This document shows, piece after piece, positions 1 to 5,977 of a DNA stretch of 14,549 nucleotides. Position numbers and translations under genes: made by a program. Below the pieces are notes generated by a model that was not told where the DNA came from, searched no databases, and saw only the letters and a list, made by a program, of their open reading frames with translations. Where the stretch lies: the NCBI GenBank assembly GCA_003096235.1, contig PIXT01000144.1, forward strand, positions 1-14,549. Reading direction: 5' to 3'. Source of the DNA: Candidatus Bathyarchaeum sp. GTDB lineage: Archaea > Thermoproteota > Bathyarchaeia > Bathyarchaeales > Bathyarchaeaceae. The stretch's first letter is position 1. Each line of letters opens with the position of its first letter.

Positions 1-2
1 AC

Positions 3-326
3 AGGTACTTCAACGAAAAAGAGCCATGGAAAACCATCAAAACCGATCGTCAAGAAGCGGCAAACACTCTGTATGTTGCTGCTCAGATCGTTAAACAGTT
101 GGCGATAATTATGTCACCCTTTATTCCATTCGCAACTGAAAAGCTCTGGCAGCTCCTTAATCTGGACGGTTCTGTTCATGAGCAACTGTGGAGCGAAACA
201 GAAAAAGAGTTGTCTGCAGGTCACCAGATAAGCAAGGCGAAGCCCTTGTTCCGCAAAATAGAGGAAACCGAAGAGGAACTCCAAGCAAAGCTGGAGGAAG
301 CTAGGGCTAAACTGAAAAAAGCCTAA
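3..326 (+). CDS. metG: Methionyl-tRNA synthetase, C-terminal end (5' partial)
   Basis: The reading frame is open from the window edge and gives the last 107 residues of a class Ia aminoacyl-tRNA synthetase. It begins RYFNEKEPWKTIKTD, the hallmark opening of the MetRS helical anticodon-binding domain, followed by an IMSPFIPFATEKLW helix typical of the same domain. The enzyme charges tRNA-Met with methionine in the cytoplasm; its catalytic Rossmann fold lies outside the window. The protein ends in a charged helix (about 30 residues rich in E, K and A) and has no fused EMAP/Trbp-like tRNA-binding domain, so any such domain must be encoded elsewhere. The next gene follows after 34 bp on the same strand and may be co-transcribed. 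The family call is firm. Confidence 0.9.
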   Translation, partial: RYFNEKEPWKTIKTDRQEAANTLYVAAQIVKQLAIIMSPFIPFATEKLWQLLNLDGSVHEQLWSETEKELSAGHQISKAKPLFRKIEETEEELQAKLEEARAKLKKA

Positions 327-360
327 AGCCTAGAAAAAAGAGGCAGATGAAGGGAAGCTT

Positions 361-996
361 TTGGGTCTGAAAATAGACTTTCACGTCCATACTCGCTATT
401 CTCTAGACTCTTCTATAACCCTTAAACAGGTTGTTTCCTTTGCAAAGAAGCGTGGGTTGGATGGGGTTGCAATTACGGATCATAACACAGTCAAGGGCGC
501 TCTCAAGCTAAAAACCAAAGAGATCGTAGTTGTTCCTGGAATTGAAGTTTCCACCTTGGAGGGTCATCTTCTTGGCATTAACGTGACCACGCAGATACCC
601 GCAAAATTGGGCATGGAAGAGACCATTCAACTTATTCATGATGTTGGGGGCATTGCTGTGGCGCCTCATCCATCTGCGTTCTATAAGTCGCCGCCTAGTA
701 GGCGTGTTTGTTCTTATGATGCGGTTGAGGTGATGAATGCGTCTTCTGTTCCTTTTTCTGTTTTGACGTATTTTAGCAGAAGGTTTGCTGAGGGTTTAGG
801 TGTTCCGCAGACTGGGGGGAGTGATTCTCATTATGCTCCTGAAATTGGTTCTGCGTATACTGTTGTTGAATCTGGTCGTGATGTTGATGAAATTGTATCC
901 GCAATCAAGCATGGTGCGGTGTTTCCATTGGGCGGCGGGATACCTTGGAAAACTAGGCTTGAAAGAACTGTGTTAGGTTTTAAAAGGAAAATTTGA
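361..996 (+). CDS. PHP-domain metal-dependent phosphoesterase
   Basis: This 211-residue protein is a stand-alone PHP domain. The metal-ligand motifs are all present: HxH at residues 8 and 10, TDH at 39-41, GIE with E62, H69, PHP with H103, and GSDSH with D155 and H157. PHP proteins hydrolyse phosphoesters with two or three metal ions; relatives (COG0613) include nucleoside 3',5'-bisphosphate phosphatases and RNase AM, but the substrate cannot be read here. It is shorter than bacterial TrpH/YciV-type enzymes (about 280 residues). The start is a TTG, because a stop lies in frame 30 bp upstream and no ATG precedes the HxH motif; an 'aaggga' just upstream could serve as a ribosome site. Base composition changes within the gene: from about position 690 the coding strand becomes strikingly T/G-rich. 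Confidence 0.8.
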   Translation: MGLKIDFHVHTRYSLDSSITLKQVVSFAKKRGLDGVAITDHNTVKGALKLKTKEIVVVPGIEVSTLEGHLLGINVTTQIPAKLGMEETIQLIHDVGGIAVAPHPSAFYKSPPSRRVCSYDAVEVMNASSVPFSVLTYFSRRFAEGLGVPQTGGSDSHYAPEIGSAYTVVESGRDVDEIVSAIKHGAVFPLGGGIPWKTRLERTVLGFKRKI

Positions 997-1012
997 GGAA
1001 AAAGGGAAGTGT

Positions 1013-1349
1013 TTATTCTTCCTGTTCGATTTGGTCTAGACCTAAGTCGATGTGGACTGTGATTGCTTTTTCTGTGCAAGGTTCTATGTCCATTAGGTCT
1101 AGTGTGGGGATTGCAGGAAATGCTTCTATTGTGTCTAGCTTCATTTCTGAGATTTCCCTTGGTCGCTCGATTTTGATGAGTTTTTCTAGGTTTCTAACCA
1201 TTTCTGCTTCTTCCCCAAGCTTCTATGCTGAGGAGGTCTCTGACCGCTGTGCGGATTGCCTCAGCTCTGTTTGGATAATATTTTTCATTAACTAGGCTAT
1301 CTAGTGCTTGGATGTATGGTTCGGGTAAGTGTAGTGTAATCAGTTTCAT
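1013..1349 (-). pseudogene. Ribbon-helix-helix regulator, split by an apparent +1 frameshift
   Basis: From ATG 1349 the frame reads MKLITLHLPEPYIQALDSLV, then a basic/acidic helix pair ending AVRDLLSIEAW: a classic CopG/MetJ-like ribbon-helix-helix DNA-binding domain in the first 45 residues. It then stops at 1194-1196 after 51 codons. Skipping one G in the GGGG run (CCCC at 1213-1216 on the plus strand) joins it to an open frame of the right length that ends at 1013, giving a protein of about 111 residues with an acidic tail (ITVHIDLGLDQIEQEE). The beta strand binds the DNA major groove in this family. A ribosome site GGAGA (1358-1362) sits 8 nt before the ATG. The gene converges on the PHP gene with a 16-bp gap. 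Either the extra G is a sequencing error, or the gene is broken, or two short genes exist (second ATG at 1201). Confidence 0.7.
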
Positions 1350-1397
1350 TTTATTCTTCTCCGTTGGGACAATTAACTAGGAACTGATTGTTTGTTT

Positions 1398-1405
1398 CTT
1401 ATATG
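1398..1405 (-). promoter_or_regulatory. Box A (TATA) of the RHH gene
   Basis: On the minus strand this reads CATATAAG, a good archaeal TATA box. Its centre is about 52 bp before the RHH start codon, which leaves room for a start point near 1375 and a leader of about 26 nt carrying the GGAGA ribosome site. Confidence 0.45.
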
Positions 1406-1415
1406 TCTTAATGTT

Positions 1416-1448
1416 ATGATACAAATATGATTCAAACATGAACGTAAA
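1416..1448. repeat. Three 11-bp direct repeats, candidate operator
   Basis: Three head-to-tail units of 11 bp: ATGATACAAAT, ATGATTCAAAC and the weaker ATGAACGTAAA. They lie between the box A of the RHH gene (1398-1405) and a plus-strand box A (1453-1460). Phasing at one helical turn is typical of sites bound cooperatively by ribbon-helix-helix dimers, so autoregulation by the neighbouring RHH protein is a reasonable inference. Confidence 0.4.
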
Positions 1449-1452
1449 ACTA

Positions 1453-1460
1453 TTTATAAG
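1453..1460 (+). promoter_or_regulatory. Plus-strand box A in the RHH/mtaB-type divergent region
   Basis: TTTATAAG, a near-consensus archaeal TATA box. A transcript would start near 1480, about 125 nt before the methylthiotransferase gene. Weaker A/T boxes closer to that gene (GTATAACT near 1549, CATATTATG near 1558) are alternatives. The 1350-1608 gap holds no convincing ORF. Confidence 0.35.
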
Positions 1461-1608
1461 CTTTTGCTTTATTGCTGTTTTGCTGTGCCCGTTTCCTGTA
1501 AAAAAGTTGCACAACAGATTCTGGGTGTTTCTTTCATATGACTAAAACCGTATAACTCATATTATGCCCTCTGTAACCGTGTGACTGTAACGCTTGAGCT
1601 GAACCTTG

Positions 1609-2901
1609 ATGGTTGAAAAGTCTAAACGGGTCTACGTCAAAAGTTTTGGTTGTTCAGCGAATCTTGCAGATGGCGAGGTCATAGCAGGCTGTCTTTCAGA
1701 GGCAGGTTTTGAGGTGGTTGATGATCCTGAAGATGCAGAGTTTTTGGTTTACAATACGTGTGCGGTTAAGTCTCCGACAGAGAATCGTATTGTTGATCTT
1801 TTGAGGAAGGTGCCAAAAGACAAGATGCTTGTGGTGACTGGTTGTTTGCCTGTGATTAATTTTGAGCGTTTAGAGCGTGAGGTTGATTTTGATGGGGTGA
1901 CTGGTCCAGCGCCGGGGGAATTGATTGTTGATGTTTTGGTTCGTGTGGGTGCTGGTGAGAGGGTTGTTTGTGTGGATGATGTTTCGGGGTCTGATTTGTG
2001 TCTTCCTCGGGTTCCTGTGAATCCTGTTGTGAGTATTGTTCCGATTAATTATGGTTGTTTGGGTGATTGTTCGTATTGTTGTGTTCATTTTGCTAGGGGG
2101 AGTTTGAGGAGTAATCCTGTTGATGATGTTGTTGGGCGTGTGCGGCGGGATTTGGGTTTTGGGGTTAAGGAGTTTTGGTTGACTTCTCAGGATACGGCGT
2201 GTTATGGCAAGGATTTTGGGTCTAGTTTGGCTGTTTTGTTGGGTCGGGTCTGTAAGGTTGAGGGCGACTTTTTGGTTCGTTTGGGGATGATGAATCCTGA
2301 TCATGTGTTGGGTATGCTTGATGAGCTTGTTGAGGCGTATGCTAACCGTAAGGTTTTCAAGTTTTTGCATTTGCCTGTCCAAAGCGGTGACGATGGTGTT
2401 CTAAAACTTATGAACAGGCGCTACACGGTTGATGAGTTCAGGGCGGTTGTTTTGGCTTTCAGAGAGGCGTTTCCAATGTTAACGCTTTCGACGGATGTTA
2501 TTTGTGGTTTTCCTGGGGAGAGCAAAGAAGCTTTCGAGAATACAAAGCGGTTGGTGGCTGAGCTTGAGCCTGATGTTGTTAATGTGTCAAAGTTTTTTTC
2601 TAGACCCAAAACGCCTGCAGAGCGTTTGGTTCCTATTGCTCCACGGGAGCTGAATCGTAGAAGTAGGGAGTTGGCGGAGTTAGTTAGGAGTGTTTCTTTT
2701 GAGAAGAACAAGGCATGGTTGGGCTGGGAGGGGAGGGTCCTGTTTGATGAGCGGGGTAAAGAGGGGTCTTGGATGGGACGAAACTTTGCTTACAAGCCTG
2801 TTGTCGTTAAGACCTGTGAGTCTTTGTTGGGCAAGTTTGTTAATGTTCGTGTTGTTCAGGCTTTCTCTACCTATCTTGAAGCCGAGATAGTGAGCGGTTA
2901 G
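1609..2901 (+). CDS. tRNA t6A37 methylthiotransferase (archaeal e-MtaB/CDKAL1 type)
   Basis: This 430-residue enzyme adds a methylthio group to t6A at position 37 of ANN-decoding tRNAs, making ms2t6A. All three domains of the family are present: an N-terminal UPF0004 domain with the three auxiliary-cluster cysteines C15, C51 and C79; a radical-SAM domain with the CxxxCxxC motif C150, C154, C157 in GCLGDCSYCCVHFARG; and a C-terminal TRAM domain (about residues 365-428). The short CxxxCxxC-ARG pattern and single-subunit length match archaeal/eukaryal MtaB rather than MiaB or RimO. ATG 1609 is preferred; a TTG directly precedes it. The stop codon overlaps, base for base, the stop of the convergent MoaD-like gene (2898-2901). 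The middle third has extreme T/G-rich codon usage, which also produces a long meaningless open frame on the opposite strand. Confidence 0.88.
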   Translation: MVEKSKRVYVKSFGCSANLADGEVIAGCLSEAGFEVVDDPEDAEFLVYNTCAVKSPTENRIVDLLRKVPKDKMLVVTGCLPVINFERLEREVDFDGVTGPAPGELIVDVLVRVGAGERVVCVDDVSGSDLCLPRVPVNPVVSIVPINYGCLGDCSYCCVHFARGSLRSNPVDDVVGRVRRDLGFGVKEFWLTSQDTACYGKDFGSSLAVLLGRVCKVEGDFLVRLGMMNPDHVLGMLDELVEAYANRKVFKFLHLPVQSGDDGVLKLMNRRYTVDEFRAVVLAFREAFPMLTLSTDVICGFPGESKEAFENTKRLVAELEPDVVNVSKFFSRPKTPAERLVPIAPRELNRRSRELAELVRSVSFEKNKAWLGWEGRVLFDERGKEGSWMGRNFAYKPVVVKTCESLLGKFVNVRVVQAFSTYLEAEIVSG

Positions 2902-3182
2902 CCTCCGCCTACTGGAGGAAGAATTGCGACAACGTCGCTTTCGTGTAGTTTTGTGTCGAATCCTTGCATTGTGTTGATGTTTTTGCCGTTTATGAGGAAC
3001 GAGAGGAATCCTTGGATTTCTCCTTTCTTGTTGTAGATGTATTCTCTGAATTTTTTGCCGTATTTGTTGGAAAGCATGGTAACAAGTTCATCAACGGTGA
3101 TTGTGTTCTGTAGCTGTAGTTCGTCTACTTTTTTGCCCGTTATTTCCCGTAGTGACGTGAAAAACTTGACTTCGATTTTCAT
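2898..3182 (-). CDS. MoaD/ThiS-family ubiquitin-like sulfur carrier (SAMP-like)
   Basis: The 94-residue protein starts MKIEVKFFTSLREITGKK and ends VVAILPPVGGG. The first is the beta-hairpin opening of MoaD-type beta-grasp proteins; the second is their C-terminal tail, where an E1-like enzyme activates the terminal glycine and loads it with sulfur. In archaea such proteins serve molybdopterin or tungstopterin synthesis, tRNA thiolation, or protein modification (SAMPs); the sequence does not choose between these. No MoaE, MoeB or ThiF-like gene is in the window. It sits tail-to-tail with the methylthiotransferase, sharing stop-codon bases, so the two are not an operon although both concern sulfur. 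A weak purine-rich ribosome site (AGAGA) precedes the ATG. Confidence 0.85.
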   Translation of the reverse strand: MKIEVKFFTSLREITGKKVDELQLQNTITVDELVTMLSNKYGKKFREYIYNKKGEIQGFLSFLINGKNINTMQGFDTKLHESDVVAILPPVGGG

Positions 3183-3287
3183 CTGTTCTCTGTAATTGTA
3201 TTTTTCGGGGCGGAATTTATTTTATTCTATGCTTTGATTCTTTGTTTTTACGGGTTGAAATGTGGTTATTCTTGGCTTTGGTCGATT

Positions 3288-3299
3288 AAACTTAAATAG
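3288..3299 (+). promoter_or_regulatory. Box A of tRNA-Asn
   Basis: AAACTTAAATAG, a TATA-like element centred about 52 bp before the mature tRNA 5' end. It would start transcription near 3320 and give a short 5' leader to be removed by RNase P. Confidence 0.5.
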
Positions 3300-3345
3300 T
3301 GCCACAAATTCTCACAATAGAGTCATCATTCATTTTGATGATTGG

Positions 3346-3422
3346 GCCGCCGTAGCTCAGTTCGGTAGAGCAACGCACTGTTAATGCGTGGGTCGAAGGT
3401 TCGAGTCCTTCCGGCGGCGCCA
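3346..3422 (+). tRNA. tRNA-Asn (GTT), CCA encoded
   Basis: A complete cloverleaf can be drawn. The acceptor stem pairs GCCGCCG (3346-3352) with CGGCGGC (3412-3418). The D stem is GCTC/GAGC (3355-3358, 3368-3371). The anticodon stem is ACGCA/TGCGT with loop CTGTTAA and anticodon GTT at 3380-3382. The variable loop is GGGTC, and the T stem GAAGG/CCTTC encloses TTCGAGT. The discriminator is G3419 and the CCA tail (3420-3422) is in the DNA. There is no intron. The transcript ends in a T-rich stretch (3430-3460), a plausible archaeal terminator. This tRNA decodes AAC/AAU and, as an ANN-decoding tRNA, is a potential t6A substrate. Confidence 0.97.
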
Positions 3423-3590
3423 TTAAAATTTTGTTAGATGTTTTGTTTTTTTGTTTATTTTGCGTGGTCCAGCATCTTTTGGTCTCCTTAATTCTAATAA
3501 CGACGGTAGCAACAAGATGACTATGAATACGGCTATGATTATGATTAAAAGAATTATAACGTAGTCAATTGGAATTAGATTTTGCAACAA
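3423..3590 (-). CDS. Small single-span membrane protein (55 aa)
   Basis: The minus strand holds an open frame starting LLQNLIPIDYVIILLIIII and continuing with more hydrophobic residues to about residue 28. This is one strong transmembrane helix, followed by a proline, ELRRPKDAGPR and a lysine-rich tail. Such a helix-plus-basic-tail layout implies a membrane protein with its C-terminus in the cytoplasm. I recognise no named family. No ATG is available: an in-frame stop lies at 3603-3605, so the start is one of two TTG codons (3590 or 3587). A box A (ATTATATTT, 3618-3626) lies about 30 bp upstream, consistent with a leaderless message. The stop codon (3423-3425) directly abuts the tRNA-Asn CCA on the other strand. 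The coherent hydropathy makes this a real gene in my judgement, but it rests on one sequence. Confidence 0.55.
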   Translation of the reverse strand: MLQNLIPIDYVIILLIIIIAVFIVILLLPSLLELRRPKDAGPRKINKKTKHLTKF

Positions 3591-3617
3591 GATTGTTTTG
3601 TTCTATCTGTTATCTGC

Positions 3618-3626
3618 AAATATAAT
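3618..3626 (-). promoter_or_regulatory. Box A of the small membrane protein gene
   Basis: Read on the minus strand as ATTATATTT. A start point about 25 bp downstream falls within a few bases of the TTG at 3590. Confidence 0.35.
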
Positions 3627-3710
3627 GCTTTCTGACAAGCAACAGATGAATGGTTATGCTTGGTTTTTCTGAAAAAAGGCTGTTTTCAACAATGGACCTC
3701 TATTAGTCTT

Positions 3711-5525
3711 CTAATATGATTGGTTTGATGTTGTGGATATTTTCTTTTTGTAGACTGCAACCACGAGAGTAGCAGTTAAGACTAGTGGAAGAACAACCCA
3801 TGACTGAAACTCTGGGATTGTTGCTATATCTACGGGTTCCATAAGTGGGTGCTTGTCTTGATTGTTTTCGTTTATGATGTATGATGTATCTCCTATGCCG
3901 TCTTCGTTAGTGTCTGTACCGTTGTATTTGCTCCAATAGTTGCCTTCAGAACCGTTGTCCCAGATACTTGTTGATTGGGCGTCGATGTCTTGTGTGTTGT
4001 TGACAAAGTTGTTGTGGTAGATTATGGCTGTGGTGCGGGTTAAGTCGATGCCTATTTTGCTATGCGATTTTATGTTGTTGCCTGTTATTATGTTGTTGAT
4101 TGAGGTTTCTCCGGAAATCCAGATTCCTTTTTCGCTGTTTTCTATTGTGTTGTTTTGTATCTTGTTTTCTGATGTATAACGGGCTAAGATTCCAAACTTT
4201 GCGTTTGAGACCATGTTGTTTCCGATAATGTTGTTTCCTTTGCTGTGTGGTGAGGCGTTTTCAAACCATATTGCGGTGTCCGAGTTTGACATGTTGTTAG
4301 CGATGATGCTGTTGTAGTCGCATCCGCTGTAGATTAGGATGCTCATGAATGTTTCACTTATTTGGTTGCCTACTATACTGTTTTGTGATGCTAAATTGAG
4401 TGTTAATCCTATGTAATTTTTTGATAAGTAATTGTTGCTGATGCTGTTTTGTGCAGCCGAGTCATCTAACGATATGCCTGCGTTTTTGTTATTGGTTATC
4501 CTGTTCTGTGTTATGTTATTATTGTTAGATTCGGATACTGTGATTCCGTTTGAACTGCTAGCTGTTATGTTATTGTTTATGATGATGTTGTTTGCTGCTG
4601 AGTAAAGCGAAATTCCGATTTTGTTGTTTACCAGTTGATTGTCTGTTATTGTCGATTGCTCTGTATGCACTAATAGTATTGCTTGATTGTTTTTTGTGAT
4701 GTTGACGTTTTGGACAGTTATGTTTGTACAGTTCACTAATCCTATGTACGCTGCGTCTGAGGGCACAACTTTGTTTGCAGTGTTTGTCCAGTAGTATATT
4801 GGCTTGTTGTCTATCGTGTTCGAAGAATCTATCATGTTCATGTAATCTGAAAGTGTGTGACCTGAAACTCCAAATTGGTTGTTGGCGTTAACTATGGTGT
4901 TGTTTTTGAGTTTGCTGTTGCCAGACGATTTGAGAATTATTCCATCAAAACAGTTCTTTAACTGGTTATCTTCAATAATGTTATCACACGATGATTCAAG
5001 CCTCATCGAATTAGAATTATCTATCAGCTGATTTCTAACAACCTGATTGCCATCAGACTCGTACAACCATATCCCACAACCACTGTTCTTGATCATGTTA
5101 CCTGATATGTTGCAGTTGCTAGCCCCAAGCAGATGTACTCCTGCGGGTCTGGCACCCCACGGAAAATACTGAGTAGGAGTTGCCACTGTTTCCCCATTTA
5201 ACACTGTGAACCCTGTTACAGTCACACTATTTTGGGATATCAGAATTGTTGGTCCATTTTGTTGAGCGTTAATAACGGTATCTTCTTTATTTTCACCTAC
5301 AAGCGACAGACTCTTGTTAACAACCAAAAACTCGTTGTATGTTCCACTCTTAACAAACACCGTGTCACCTTCCGTGGCATTACCTATTGCCCACTGTATT
5401 TTGGCGTAGTCATCGGGAACCGTGATTGTATTAGCTTGTGCCCCTACAAATCCATTTTTTGCACTCCCGACCAGCAACAAAAAAAGACTCAACGTAACAA
5501 CAACTGTTGCCACCGTTTTGTTCAT
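3711..5525 (-). CDS. Secreted right-handed beta-helix (NosD-like) surface protein with PEF-type C-terminal anchor
   Basis: The 604-residue protein has a signal peptide (hydrophobic stretch about residues 5-22, likely cleavage near the AQA at 29-31). It then has ITVPDDYAKIQWAIGNATEG, the usual first strand of DUF1565/pectin-lyase-like surface proteins. From about residue 100 to 520 there are many Asn-rich parallel beta-helix turns (NNIIGNNM-like, about 22-24 residues each). A NYWSKYNGTDTNEDGIGDT segment follows, an Asp/Asn-rich loop common in archaeal NosD-like proteins and probably calcium-binding. The end is IPEFQSW (from residue 570), a hydrophobic helix and KKK: the layout of PEF-CTERM sorting signals processed by archaeosortases. 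The role is cell-surface carbohydrate or polymer contact by inference; no catalytic residue can be assigned. Codon composition shifts near 4925: the 5' third is compositionally different from the rest. Confidence 0.85.
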   Translation of the reverse strand: MNKTVATVVVTLSLFLLLVGSAKNGFVGAQANTITVPDDYAKIQWAIGNATEGDTVFVKSGTYNEFLVVNKSLSLVGENKEDTVINAQQNGPTILISQNSVTVTGFTVLNGETVATPTQYFPWGARPAGVHLLGASNCNISGNMIKNSGCGIWLYESDGNQVVRNQLIDNSNSMRLESSCDNIIEDNQLKNCFDGIILKSSGNSKLKNNTIVNANNQFGVSGHTLSDYMNMIDSSNTIDNKPIYYWTNTANKVVPSDAAYIGLVNCTNITVQNVNITKNNQAILLVHTEQSTITDNQLVNNKIGISLYSAANNIIINNNITASSSNGITVSESNNNNITQNRITNNKNAGISLDDSAAQNSISNNYLSKNYIGLTLNLASQNSIVGNQISETFMSILIYSGCDYNSIIANNMSNSDTAIWFENASPHSKGNNIIGNNMVSNAKFGILARYTSENKIQNNTIENSEKGIWISGETSINNIITGNNIKSHSKIGIDLTRTTAIIYHNNFVNNTQDIDAQSTSIWDNGSEGNYWSKYNGTDTNEDGIGDTSYIINENNQDKHPLMEPVDIATIPEFQSWVVLPLVLTATLVVAVYKKKISTTSNQSY

Positions 5526-5581
5526 GCACTAAACCACAACTGTTTGTAGTTAAAAAACCGTAAAAAGGGTTTTTGTAAATG

Positions 5582-5640
5582 TTTCTTGACCAACCAACCG
5601 ACAACAGCAGTCAACTTTTCTTGACCAATTATTTGGTTAA
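5582..5640. repeat. TTGACCAA direct repeat and palindrome
   Basis: The octamer TTGACCAA occurs at 5586-5593 and again at 5621-5628, each preceded by TTC. The second copy is followed after 4 bp by TTGGTTAA (5633-5640), forming a near-palindrome over the stop codon of the permease remnant. The pair lies 60-115 bp before the surface-protein gene. A protein-binding role is speculative. Confidence 0.3.
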
Positions 5641-5933
5641 CCGTCTCTGCATCAAATTCACTGCTAAAACAAAGAAAACAGGAGTAACTATCAACATCCA
5701 AAGCAAATTGAACAACACATAAACCTCAATGCCACCAAGAGCCAACGACCTAGTTACTGCCACCGTATTAGTTACTGGAAGAAAAATCGACGCAACAACC
5801 TGCAAAAACTCAGGCAACGAAGACAACAAAAAGACCCTTCACTAAAAAGAGCCATCGGAGTTATGAACAAAAAACTTGGATAATAAACAATGTTTTGCAC
5901 AATAAGCAATTCCTGCACAAAAATAGAATTTTA
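5629..5933 (-). pseudogene. ABC-2 type transporter permease, C-terminal remnant
   Basis: The 3' part (5629-5829) encodes SLPEFLQVVASIFLPVTNTV followed by a further transmembrane helix and a basic end (MQRRLTK), the typical last 60 residues of an ABC-2 permease. Just upstream, in another frame, the minus strand reads QNIVYYPSFLFITPMALFS, the immediately preceding helix of the same family. A frameshift near 5832-5842 separates the two. Upstream of about 5933 there is a stop and then the divergent gene's promoter, so four or more helices of a normal 250-residue permease are missing. No ATP-binding subunit is nearby. This is a decayed fragment left after deletion or insertion; the frameshift alone could be a sequencing error, the truncation could not. 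Confidence 0.65.
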
Positions 5934-5945
5934 CTGCATGGACTA

Positions 5946-5958
5946 TTTTTTTATAATC
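5946..5958 (+). promoter_or_regulatory. Box A of the Imm5-like gene
   Basis: TTTTTTATAATC centred about 25 bp before ATG 5978. This spacing predicts a leaderless mRNA and supports ATG 5978 as the start rather than the TTG at 5969. Confidence 0.5.
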
Positions 5959-5977
5959 TTATAACCTCTTGATTGTT

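Noticed and set aside
1870..2382. A 170-codon open frame on the minus strand inside the methylthiotransferase gene
   Set aside because: It lies wholly antisense to a clearly conserved enzyme and its product is almost only T, N, I, R, Q and P, the by-product of T/G-rich codons on the other strand.
3711..5525. Repeated GTTGTT-like units that could suggest a tandem repeat or CRISPR-like array
   Set aside because: They are irregular in length and sequence and correspond in frame to Asn-rich turns of a beta-helix; there are no constant repeats with unique spacers.
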